From an uncultured Synechococcus sp. (GTDB taxonomy: Bacteria; Cyanobacteriota; Cyanobacteriia; PCC-6307; Cyanobiaceae): a stretch of DNA of 10,003 bases. Shown piece by piece: positions 1 through 5,883 of this stretch (the stretch's first letter is position 1; each line of letters opens with the position of its first letter). A model generated the notes under the pieces. The model saw only the letters and a list, made by a program, of their open reading frames with translations. It did no database searches and was not told the DNA's origin. A program made the position numbers and the translations under genes. The stretch is taken from contig CAJWZN010000043.1 of NCBI GenBank assembly GCA_913050105.1, positions 1-10,003 on the forward strand, read 5' to 3'.

Positions 1-194
1 GGCCAGCGGTCTAGGCAATCGCTGAAGTCGATATTCCAAAGCTCTTCCTCAATATTCTGGTCTCCACTGAGAAAAGCATTACAAGCCTCATAGTCGGTGT
101 AGTTGTCGTAAATTCCACCATCATCAAGCTGAGCTTTGGCACTGGTGGGATCTATTGCCAGCCCCAGAACAATGAGCAGCCAAGAAAGGTTCAT
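1..194 (-). CDS. Exported protein of unknown function, N-terminal part (cut by window edge)
   Basis: Reading leftwards from ATG at 194 gives 64 complete codons before the edge, without a stop. The first 21 residues look like a Sec signal peptide: a short hydrophobic core (WLLIVLGLAI) followed by a TSAKA-Q signal peptidase I site. The mature part starts QLDDGG and is acidic, with Tyr/Asp-rich stretches and cysteines at residues 38 and 60 that could form a disulfide. An in-frame TGA lies a short way upstream with no other start between, so this ATG is well fixed, though no clear Shine-Dalgarno is visible. The family is not recognised. The protein probably acts in the periplasm or outside the cell. 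Confidence is good that it is a gene and low for any role. Confidence 0.65.
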   Translation of the reverse strand, partial: MNLSWLLIVLGLAIDPTSAKAQLDDGGIYDNYTDYEACNAFLSGDQNIEEELWNIDFSDCLDRW

Positions 195-295
195 ACGCAG
201 AACAGCCGCCTGCTGAGTAGCAAGCCAATCATGAACACTTTCAACGGATGAAGCTCAACCATTTGATACCCAGCCAAGTCCGGTTCTGTTTGTTC

Positions 296-323
296 GAGAG
301 GAAGCCCTCTCCTGCAAGGCAGG
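296..323. other. Two abutting hairpins
   Basis: GAGAGG at 296-301 pairs with CCTCTC at 306-311 around the tetraloop AAGC. CCTGC at 311-315 pairs with GCAGG at 319-323 around AAG. The two stems share one base, so they abut. No T-run follows on either strand, so this is not a standard terminator. It lies about 100 nt upstream of the exported-protein start at 194. Confidence 0.4.
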
Positions 324-494
324 GACGTCGTCTGGCTGCCTTCGCGACTTTCCCCTGCATGGAGAAGTAGCAGAAAATCCTTGAATCAGACTCGTTCGCA
401 CGAAAATTGCGGAACTCGAGAAATAGGAGACCTATCGCGTCAAATCCGCTCTTTTCGTACCATGATCATGGCCTCAGATGCATAAGCGTCTGGG

Positions 495-568
495 TTGTGG
501 GCAGAGCGATGCCCAACAAGAGATGCTTCGTTCGCCAACCTTGCGTTGCGGACGAACGTCTCATTGTT
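495..568. other. Long imperfect hairpin with a competing upstream hairpin
   Basis: A long interrupted stem pairs 515-519 (AACAA) with 564-568 (TTGTT), 520-523 (GAGA) with 559-562 (TCTC), 529-534 (CGTTCG) with 553-558 (CGAACG), and 536-539 (CAAC) with 545-548 (GTTG). Bulges fall at A563, 524-528 and 549-552. A second hairpin, 495-502 (TTGTGGGC) with 511-519 (GCCCAACAA, one bulged A), uses part of the same arm, so the two structures exclude each other. The GCCCAAC at 511-517 also fits the RYYYAAC box of integron attC sites, but the partner at 566-572 (GTTAAGA) misses GTTRRRY at the last base and no cassette context is visible. Confidence 0.4.
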
Positions 569-621
569 AAGAGAAATGGCAACTGTGTCAATCGATACGA
601 AAAGCCGTCATTATTTTGCTG

Positions 622-660
622 TGGCCGAATCGCTCCGGTGATTTATCGCCGTCGGCCACG
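622..660. other. Strong two-tier hairpin
   Basis: GTGGCCGA (622-629) and TCGGCCAC (653-660) are perfect 8-base arms. Inside, CGGTGA (637-642) pairs with TCGCCG (647-652), with one G-T wobble, around the loop TTTA. The two helices stack directly on the 3' side, leaving only 630-636 unpaired. Neither flank has a run of T, which argues against a plain intrinsic terminator. It is the best single stem in the gene-free region. Confidence 0.5.
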
Positions 661-684
661 ACTAAATCTCTATGACAGAGGGTT

Positions 685-734
685 CTGGAGTCGCCTCCCA
701 GAGATAAGACTTTGCTTCCAAACTTGAGTCTTAT
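685..734. other. Two consecutive hairpins
   Basis: TCTGGAG (685-691) pairs with CTCCCAGA (696-703), with one bulged C, around TCGC. One base later, ATAAGACT (705-712) and AGTCTTAT (727-734) are perfect 8-base arms around a 14-base loop. The second stem overlaps the end of the doubtful open frame that stops at 727. The sequence just after it is not T-rich. Confidence 0.4.
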
Positions 735-896
735 ATCCCCACATTGAGATCCAGATTCATTATCCAACTTCGTTGAACGTTTGGTTCACGTCGCTCAGAA
801 CCATGGATTACAAGTCGTTTTGCCTGACACTCCTCGTCATTTTGGCAGCGATCAATACCGTGATTAACCTTCGGACGCATCGGAAACGCTGATATC

Positions 897-1202
897 TCAT
901 GCAAGGGCATCAGAGTTGCTAACGCGGGACTGAAGTAATTCACGAATAATGATCAGGTAAGGCTTTTCAGAAGCGATTGACTCCCTCATCTCTTTCGGCA
1001 ACCTTGATTCCAAGCGCTCCTGTTTGGCAAGTTCCTGGGTGAAACGCTGCAAGAATGGCTCAAATGAAGAGAAGTAAGGTTCAGCAAGCTCTGGAGCCCG
1101 TCCAACCACCTCGAGTGCTTGCTTGAAGTGGATATAAGTTTTGGTCCAATCGATCAGCTCATCCAGAGAGCTGAGCCCAAGCTCATTGTCAGGCAGGTTC
1201 AC
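897..1202 (-). CDS. Hypothetical protein, mostly helical, coupled to the gene upstream
   Basis: The frame encodes 101 residues from a GTG start at 1202. The start overlaps the stop of the preceding gene in a GTGA junction (stop at 1201-1199), a typical sign of translational coupling, and this decides the start. The sequence is rich in Leu, Glu, Lys and Arg with heptad-like spacing (for example FLQRFTQELAKQERLESRL near residues 50-68), consistent with a soluble helical protein. No signal peptide, membrane segment, cysteine or catalytic motif is visible, and the family is not recognised. It probably works with the product of 1199-1609. A shorter overlapping frame at 731-943 was not accepted as a gene. 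Confidence 0.5.
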   Translation of the reverse strand: MNLPDNELGLSSLDELIDWTKTYIHFKQALEVVGRAPELAEPYFSSFEPFLQRFTQELAKQERLESRLPKEMRESIASEKPYLIIIRELLQSRVSNSDALA

Positions 1203-1609
1203 AAATAGTCTTCAGGCAGAAAGATCCTTTTAAAAACAGCAGCCACATCCCCATTCGGAAGTCCAAAGGTCAAACCTGCGTCAGAAGAAAGATCTGCATG
1301 GCTGCCTGATGAAGATGTATCTAGAGCATTAAAGGCTGTGATTGTCCCGTAAGCCTCAAATTCAAGAATCTCGCCTTGCCCCATCGACCGATAGGGCTTT
1401 TTGATCCGAGCGCGGCCAACCAGTTTGTCGTCAGCCGTGAATAGCCCATCACCGTCAGCATCCACGTAGATCTTGAGACGATCCTTTTTGGTGTGGCGTA
1501 CAAACCCAGGGCGCCCATCGTCAAGATCCCAGGTGTAGTGATGCTTTCTACGACCAGACTCGCGGCGACTCCTCAGGGCCTCAGCTGAAATGGAATTCCA
1601 CGTGCACAC
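1199..1609 (-). CDS. Hypothetical protein with an EF-hand-like calcium-binding loop
   Basis: The frame encodes 136 residues from a GTG at 1609. Residues 50-61 read DADGDGLFTADD, which matches the 12-residue EF-hand loop: Asp at 1, 3 and 5, Gly at 6, a hydrophobic residue at 8, and an acidic residue at 12 (Asp where canonical hands have Glu, as in dockerin-type loops). It is preceded by a beta-like stretch (DRLKIYV), so this may be a calcium-stabilised beta domain rather than a true helix-loop-helix. No signal peptide is visible. The frame opens only four codons after an in-frame TAA and the first residues look unnatural, so it may be the surviving C-terminal piece of a longer gene. A weak AAGAG lies about 9 nt before the GTG. 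The downstream gene overlaps its stop by 4 nt. Confidence 0.5.
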   Translation of the reverse strand: MCTWNSISAEALRSRRESGRRKHHYTWDLDDGRPGFVRHTKKDRLKIYVDADGDGLFTADDKLVGRARIKKPYRSMGQGEILEFEAYGTITAFNALDTSSSGSHADLSSDAGLTFGLPNGDVAAVFKRIFLPEDYL

Positions 1610-1824
1610 GGTGGTTGACTCTTAAAGCTATCGATGAATGTTTGGAGGCTAATTGTCCCTCCATCGCAAGACACTGCTCATCCTCCAGATCTGTTGTTGA
1701 CCACAGGGTGACAAGTGGCTTCTACCCTTTCCAACCCTTTGACGCGATGCATGGGACGTCCCCATTCCAAAACCGGAGGGAGCGTCTAAATCAACGCAAC
1801 CCACCAGCAGGGAATCCAGCGATA

Positions 1825-1860
1825 GTCGCACCATGCGACACTCAAGAAACCCTTAAGGGT
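1825..1860. promoter_or_regulatory. Hairpin and 12-bp palindrome just upstream of the gene at 1866
   Basis: GTCGCA (1825-1830) and TGCGAC (1834-1839) form a 6-bp stem around CCA. Next comes the perfect palindrome ACCCTTAAGGGT (1849-1860), whose right half AAGGG is also the likely ribosome binding site of the gene starting at 1866. This placement suits an operator or a site that limits translation, but no regulator can be named. The rest of the divergent gap 1610-1824 holds one further weak stem (1643-1648 with 1658-1663) and nothing else recognised. Confidence 0.35.
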
Positions 1861-1865
1861 CTGAG

Positions 1866-2117
1866 ATGAGGCGATTCAGCATCTCGCTTACACAACAGGA
1901 GATAAGGCACGGTTATTCCCTGTTGAAGCTGATGGAACACCTCGACCGTGAGCTGAACCTGCTGAATCAGCAGCGCATCTCAGCCGGTCCGTCAAGTCAG
2001 GAAGGGCGCAGGCTGGGACAGATCAAATTCAGCTACCTACGCAAGATCCAAGATTGCATTGCTGAACTCGACACCAGCGGGTTCAACACCTGGCTGCTCG
2101 AGCGACAAATGGCTTGA
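1866..2117 (+). CDS. Small hypothetical protein, helical and charged
   Basis: The frame encodes 83 residues from ATG at 1866, with an AAGGG ribosome binding site about 6 nt upstream that supports this start. The protein is rich in Gln, Leu, Arg and Glu and looks like a helical hairpin: residues about 17-38 (LLKLMEHLDRELNLLNQQR) and 49-70 (RLGQIKFSYLRKIQDCIAEL). It has a single cysteine and no signal peptide or membrane segment. The family is not recognised, though small proteins of this style are common in marine Synechococcus. It lies 66 nt upstream of the deacetylase-fold gene on the same strand and may share its transcript. Overlapping frames inside it look like shadows. Confidence 0.6.
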   Translation: MRRFSISLTQQEIRHGYSLLKLMEHLDRELNLLNQQRISAGPSSQEGRRLGQIKFSYLRKIQDCIAELDTSGFNTWLLERQMA

Positions 2118-2183
2118 AGTCCATCAACAGCGGCCCTCCTGGCCGGCTGGAATGGTGCAGTTCAGGCCGTTGAAGAAGGCGCT

Positions 2184-3098
2184 GTGTCCGTTCCCATCAT
2201 TTATCACGAGCGCTACTCAGCTCCACTGCCATCGACCCATCGCTTTCCGATGGAAAAATTCAGGCTGCTACGCAGCCTGCTGTTGGAAGAAGAGGTGATC
2301 CAACCCCAGCAGATCTTCAGCCCACTGAGCATTACCAGGCAGGACCTGGAACGTATTCATAAGCGCAGCTATCACGAAGCTTTCAGTCGAGACCGACTGA
2401 CCCGGCCGGAACAACGGCGGATCGGCCTACCGGCAACGCGCCCTCTGGTGCAACGCACCTGGCTCGCGGTGGGGGGAACGCTACTGACCGCCCGAATGGC
2501 TTTGCGACATGGCGTCGCCTGTCACCTGGCCGGAGGAACCCACCATGCCCATCCAGATTTCGGCAGCGGCTTCTGCATTTTCAACGATGTGGCGATCACC
2601 GCCAAAGTTCTGCTGGATCAAGGTGAGCTGGAACGCATCCTTGTGGTGGACCTCGATGTGCATCAAGGAGACGGAACAGCAGCCTGTTTTCAAAACGACG
2701 CCAGAGTCACGACCCTGTCGGTGCATGCCGCCAGCAATTTTCCGCTGCGCAAGGTGAGTGGTGATGTCGACATCGCCTTGCCCGATGCCACCGATGATCA
2801 TGCCTATGTGGAGGCCATCGGCGATCGAGTACCGCAATTGCTCGATCAGCACCACCCGGATTTAGTGCTGTTCAACGCAGGGGTCGACCCCCATAGCAAC
2901 GACCGCCTTGGACGGCTCGATCTGACAGATGCGGGACTGCTCCAGCGAGATCATCTGGTTCTGGACGCAGCGCTCCGCCGAAACATTCCAATCGCCACTG
3001 TGATCGGGGGTGGATACGACGCGATGAGACCACTGGTAAGGCGACACTCGATCGTTGTGAGAGCGGCCGTTGAACAAGCTCGGCTGCATGGCCTCTAA
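2184..3098 (+). CDS. Histone deacetylase-family zinc amidohydrolase
   Basis: This 304-residue protein is a single-domain member of the arginase/deacetylase fold family that includes histone deacetylases, acetoin utilisation AcuC and acetylpolyamine amidohydrolases. All hallmark motifs are present. The active-site segment GGTHHAHPDFGSGFCIFND is at 117-135, with the His pair 120-121. DLDVHQGDG at 156-164 supplies zinc ligands Asp158 and His160. NAGVDPH at 231-237 supplies the third ligand Asp235. GGGYD at 275-279 carries the transition-state Tyr278. The enzyme should therefore be active, hydrolysing an acetyl-amide. The natural substrate in bacteria is generally unknown, since there are no histones. 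The start is GTG at 2184, preceded by GAAGAAGG; a later ATG (residue 23) would remove the conserved N-terminal PIIYHERY strand. The PPOX-type gene follows after 39 nt. Confidence 0.9.
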   Translation: MSVPIIYHERYSAPLPSTHRFPMEKFRLLRSLLLEEEVIQPQQIFSPLSITRQDLERIHKRSYHEAFSRDRLTRPEQRRIGLPATRPLVQRTWLAVGGTLLTARMALRHGVACHLAGGTHHAHPDFGSGFCIFNDVAITAKVLLDQGELERILVVDLDVHQGDGTAACFQNDARVTTLSVHAASNFPLRKVSGDVDIALPDATDDHAYVEAIGDRVPQLLDQHHPDLVLFNAGVDPHSNDRLGRLDLTDAGLLQRDHLVLDAALRRNIPIATVIGGGYDAMRPLVRRHSIVVRAAVEQARLHGL

Positions 3099-3137
3099 CC
3101 AGCAAGACAACGTCGATCACTCGACCTGTGCAACGCC

Positions 3138-3722
3138 ATGACTGAACCTTCAAACCAATCCTCAAACATCGCTGCATCTCTTCCGCCCTGGCGGGCCCTA
3201 CTCAAAGGTGCCCGCGCACGGGAGGGGCGGCAACCAACGGCCCGTTGGCTTCAGCTGGCCACTACGGGGCTCGATGGCACACCACGGGTCCGCACTCTGG
3301 TGTTCCGCGGGTGGCACGGAGGCGATCGGCTGGAGCTGTACACCGACAGGCGAAGCGCCAAATTCGAGGAACTGGTGCAGCAACCCAACGTGGAGCTGTG
3401 CTGGTTGCTGCCGAAGGCGAAACAGCAATACCGGTTTCGGGGAACCTGGATGCGTCAGGAACAGAACAGCAACACTCAAAGTTGGCAAAATCTGACGCCG
3501 CGGGGGCGCGCTCTCTGGGGCTGGCCCGCTCCAGGCCAGCCACTGGAACGGGAGGCCGACTTCCCGGAAGAGCTAGACGACAGCGTGGCACCACCAGAGC
3601 ACTTCGTGGTGCTGCAACTCCAGATCAACCGCGCCGAACTCCTCGACCTCACCCGTCATCCCCATCAGCGAATTCTCTGGTGTCGTCATGACGCCTGGCG
3701 TGAACAACAGCTCAATCCCTAA
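3138..3722 (+). CDS. PPOX-type FMN-binding flavoprotein (Alr4036/Npun_F5749-like)
   Basis: The protein has 194 residues and belongs to the pyridoxamine 5'-phosphate oxidase-like split-barrel superfamily, most like the cyanobacterial Alr4036 group. Visible signs are PRVRTLVFRGW (49-59), the strand that contacts FMN; TDRRSAKFEEL (69-79), the Thr-Arg-Ser-Lys phosphate-binding stretch; an ELCWLLPKAKQQYRFRG strand (86-102); and a C-terminal RHDAWREQQLNP, resembling the tail of PNPOx enzymes. The reaction is not established for this group, so vitamin B6 oxidase activity should not be assumed. It is cytosolic. It follows the deacetylase gene by 39 nt, and its TAA ends exactly where the stop of the convergent gene begins (3722/3723). 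The start is ATG at 3138; no strong ribosome binding site is seen. Confidence 0.85.
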   Translation: MTEPSNQSSNIAASLPPWRALLKGARAREGRQPTARWLQLATTGLDGTPRVRTLVFRGWHGGDRLELYTDRRSAKFEELVQQPNVELCWLLPKAKQQYRFRGTWMRQEQNSNTQSWQNLTPRGRALWGWPAPGQPLEREADFPEELDDSVAPPEHFVVLQLQINRAELLDLTRHPHQRILWCRHDAWREQQLNP

Positions 3723-4064
3723 TCACCACCAACGCTCCACCCGACCAATCGAGGGCTGTCCAGGATCGGATGGCACCGTTACCACCGAGAGGCGTTGCTG
3801 TTGCCGCTGGTAATCAAAACGGCAAAAGCCCGCGCCCGTGCCGGAGCAGGCCGACAAACTCGGCAAGGCAACAGCAGACCAAAGCCTTTCCCGAGGTGAT
3901 GGCTCTTGAGCTGGTGCAGGAGACCATCCCGCAGCGACCAGCGTGCGATGGGCTTCCAGAATCGATTGGCGTTGTCTGAGAAGCACCTCAGGATCGGTCG
4001 CCGCAGAAACACCGGACGTCAAAGCGACCAGTGTCAGCGAAAACAGTCCCACCAGCCGTCCCAT
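3723..4064 (-). CDS. Small secreted protein with a two-cysteine CSGTGAGFC motif
   Basis: From ATG at 4064 the product has 113 residues. Residues 1-21 form a signal peptide (LVGLFSLTLVALTSGVSA, then ATDPE), so it is exported. The mature part has a helical segment (VLLRQRQSILEAHRTLVAAGW, about 27-47), a Pro-rich linker, then SACSGTGAGFCRFDY at 71-85 with Cys73 and Cys81, followed by a strand RLSVVTV. The Cys-Ser-Gly-Thr-Gly-x-Gly-Phe-Cys pattern recalls small exported proteins of marine cyanobacteria, and a disulfide is likely. Starts at TTG 4088 or GTG 4076 would add a basic n-region and cannot be excluded. The function is unknown. It is tail-to-tail with the flavoprotein gene, with no base between the stops. 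Confidence 0.7.
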   Translation of the reverse strand: MGRLVGLFSLTLVALTSGVSAATDPEVLLRQRQSILEAHRTLVAAGWSPAPAQEPSPRERLWSAVALPSLSACSGTGAGFCRFDYQRQQQRLSVVTVPSDPGQPSIGRVERWW

Positions 4065-4134
4065 GACGCGCCGCACCTTTCTTCGCAATAGCCCAATCAG
4101 CGGTTCATGACCACAACAAATGGTCCAATCCGTC

Positions 4135-4719
4135 TCAACTTGCCTTGTCCTGCTCCGGCAGCGTCTGAAGAAGATCCTCCGAGTAGCGAATGGTCAATCC
4201 GGCCTGCCCATCCCAAGCCACGGCGTAACTCCAGTGCCCGGGACGCAGCGTTCCATCGGCAAAGCGAACAGCTGCGACCCATTGCAAAGGCTCGGCGGAA
4301 ATACAGCCAAAGCGAGTGCCCATGCTGTTGGCCACTCGATCGCGTGGCTGGAACAAAGGCTGAGATCGGGGCATGGCGCCGAGGGCCGCAAGCTCTGAAT
4401 CATGGTCATTTCCCCGCGATGCCAAACCTTGAGCTGAGGCCACTGCATCGGCTTGATCAGCATCCTCTGATCGCGACTCTGAAGACTGGTTCAGCAGCGT
4501 TGCTCCAGCCGGCATCCAACGCGGGTCTGGCAACGCCCCCTGGAGTAAATGTCCAATGGCACGCCCCCTGCCGATGCCGTACAGCGAGCAATAGGCATCC
4601 AAACGCGCCAGCACATCCGGCTTGAGCCAAACCTGCACGGGTCGTGCCGGTGGCTCACCGGACGACCGAAAACGACCACTGTCATCCCGGCGTTGCTGCC
4701 TGGAGGCTGATTCCGTCAC
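4135..4719 (-). CDS. Hypothetical protein with a possible ribbon-helix-helix segment
   Basis: The frame encodes 194 residues from GTG at 4719. After a basic disordered start, residues 28-60 (PVQVWLKPDVLARLD, then SLYGIGRGRAIGHLL) follow the strand-helix-turn-helix pattern of CopG/Arc-type DNA-binding proteins: a beta strand, a helix with Leu/Asp spacing, a Gly turn and a second helix. A long Ser/Asp/Gln-rich linker (about 75-115) leads to a C-terminal domain with several Trp, ending WSYAVAWDGQAGLTIRYSEDLLQTLP. The C-terminal part is not recognised. It could be a transcription factor, but no operator was identified. A later start at V28 (GTG) is possible, since no ribosome binding site precedes 4719. 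The secreted-protein gene follows on the same strand. Confidence 0.6.
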   Translation of the reverse strand: MTESASRQQRRDDSGRFRSSGEPPARPVQVWLKPDVLARLDAYCSLYGIGRGRAIGHLLQGALPDPRWMPAGATLLNQSSESRSEDADQADAVASAQGLASRGNDHDSELAALGAMPRSQPLFQPRDRVANSMGTRFGCISAEPLQWVAAVRFADGTLRPGHWSYAVAWDGQAGLTIRYSEDLLQTLPEQDKAS

Positions 4720-4727
4720 AACAATCG

Positions 4728-4761
4728 GAATCCGTTCACGGAATCGAACGGTATCGGATTC
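4728..4761. other. Interrupted inverted repeat between two genes
   Basis: GAATCCG (4728-4734) matches CGGATTC (4755-4761) as an inverted repeat, and inside it CCGTTC (4732-4737) matches GAACGG (4746-4751). The arms can form one stem with a TAT bulge. CACAAC (4717-4722) and GTTGTG (4773-4778) add a further outer pairing that reaches the stop of the PiT-like gene and the GTG start of the next. No T-run follows, so it could be a weak terminator, a stability hairpin or a regulator site. Confidence 0.45.
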
Positions 4762-4779
4762 ATGCCCAACGGGTTGTGA

Positions 4780-5853
4780 TCAGCCACCCATGATCTGAAC
4801 CAGGGGCTGGATGCCTACAGCGATCACCAGGCTCACAACAACACCGACGAAAGCCTTCCAGAGATCACTGCCGATGATCCTGGCGATCCCCCCGCTGTCC
4901 TGGTTGGTGAAGGTCTCTTCGAACTCCTTCTCCTTGATCCTCAGGGCGATCTCACGACCACCGATCAACCCCAGGAACACCCAGGTTGTACTCAACGGGA
5001 AGGTGGAAAGGAAGGCTTTGTAGAGGAGGCAGAGACCAAAGAAAAAGTCGATCACCGTGGCCGAACGGAGATCAGCGGTGTTGGTCTTGGAGCGAAGAAC
5101 AGCTTGAATTGGACCACCACCACTGGCCACTAGCACGCACAGCCCCACGCACAGCACCAAGGTGCAGATCGCCATCGGAACGAGCTCAAGACGGCGAGGC
5201 AGGAATACGAAAATGTTGGCCAGGTCCTGCACCAACCACATGCTCCACAGGAAACCGGTGGAACACCACTGCAGGACATACCAGATCCTGTTGAAGTCCC
5301 TGGCCTCCTGAGCGCGGCGGAACACCGATCGCTCCAGCAGCCACAAGCCGAGGCCGTAGGCCGTAAGACCGACGAAGAACGCGAGAACGTACCCGGCAAG
5401 GGAGCTTGTGAGCAGCGTGCCGATGTTGGAGGGCTGAAACGACGACAACACCAGAAAGGAGGTGCTGACCGGTGCACCCCACTGCGTCAACGCCAACACC
5501 GCGATCGGTGGGAGCACATAAACCCAGGAGAACGACTCTGGCAACGGAAATTCCTTGCCCGGAACACTGAGACGTCCCCAGGCGGGGTCACCGTCCTTGA
5601 GGAACCAGCCCAACATCAGAACAACAATGGTGACCGAGCAGATGAAGATCATCTGCACCACCTTCGGGGTGCGTCTCCTGTTGGAGGAGATATAGGTTCC
5701 GAGCGTCTGAAGCGAATCGTTGGCCACGACCGAATAAGCCGCCAAAAGGAAGCCGACGATCATCCAGATATTCACATCCACGAATCCGATGCAAGCCATG
5801 GCATAGGCCGTTTCTAAAAGGTCCCTCCGTAAAAGGCCAATGCCGGGTGGCAT
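4780..5853 (-). CDS. Divergent PiT-family-like (SLC20-like) ion/phosphate permease
   Basis: This 357-residue membrane protein has about ten hydrophobic segments. It shows the internal duplication of inorganic phosphate transporters of the PiT family. The first half has VANDSLQTLGTY (43-54), like the ANDVAN motif, and GAPVSTSF (126-133), like PVSTTH. The second half has VQDLANIF (208-215) and FPLSTTWVFLG (285-295). These four elements in this order are the reason for the call. The motifs differ from canonical phosphate symporters, so the substrate (phosphate, sulfate or another anion) is uncertain. The start is unclear: ATG 5853 has no ribosome binding site, GGAGGG lies inside the frame about 28 nt later, and ATG 5799 (residue 19) is an alternative. 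It lies 30 nt downstream of the exported YkuD-like gene on the same strand. Confidence 0.65.
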   Translation of the reverse strand: MPPGIGLLRRDLLETAYAMACIGFVDVNIWMIVGFLLAAYSVVANDSLQTLGTYISSNRRRTPKVVQMIFICSVTIVVLMLGWFLKDGDPAWGRLSVPGKEFPLPESFSWVYVLPPIAVLALTQWGAPVSTSFLVLSSFQPSNIGTLLTSSLAGYVLAFFVGLTAYGLGLWLLERSVFRRAQEARDFNRIWYVLQWCSTGFLWSMWLVQDLANIFVFLPRRLELVPMAICTLVLCVGLCVLVASGGGPIQAVLRSKTNTADLRSATVIDFFFGLCLLYKAFLSTFPLSTTWVFLGLIGGREIALRIKEKEFEETFTNQDSGGIARIIGSDLWKAFVGVVVSLVIAVGIQPLVQIMGG

Positions 5854-5883
5854 CTGAAGATGTTTAGCGCTGCAATCACCAAG

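Larger units (their letters stand above)
195..896. other. Gene-free region dense in inverted repeats
   Basis: No convincing protein gene lies here. The only long open frame on the plus strand (407-727) starts at TTG and encodes an Arg/Cys-rich sequence with no protein-like character. What stands out is at least six inverted repeats able to fold as hairpins, most between 490 and 735, listed separately below. By eye the stretch is also poorer in G+C than the genes to its right. It may hold a structured RNA, a decayed gene or a recombination-site remnant. No known RNA family (tmRNA, 6S, SRP, RNase P, common riboswitches) was recognised. Confidence 0.5.

Noticed and set aside
460..471. The perfect palindrome CCATGATCATGG
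   Set aside because: A short isolated palindrome with no gene start near it; not enough to call a site.
407..727. A 106-codon plus-strand open frame
   Set aside because: It starts at TTG with no ribosome binding site, its composition is Arg/Cys-rich and unlike a protein, and it overlies several hairpins.
825..845. ACTCCTC at 828-834 as a Yfr1-like small RNA
   Set aside because: The cyanobacterial Yfr1 core needs ACTCCTCACAC; here it reads ACTCCTCGTC and no flanking stem-loops fit.
731..943. A 70-codon minus-strand frame overlapping the gene at 897-1202
   Set aside because: The sequence has no protein-like pattern, no ribosome binding site is seen, and it overlaps a better-supported gene.
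1615..1869. Plus- and minus-strand open frames in the divergent gap before 1866
   Set aside because: Both look random in composition and lie where promoters of the flanking genes are expected.
3245..3691. Long open frames overlapping the flavoprotein gene on both strands
   Set aside because: They are GC-driven shadows with low-complexity Ala/Arg/Gly composition, while the annotated frame has family motifs.
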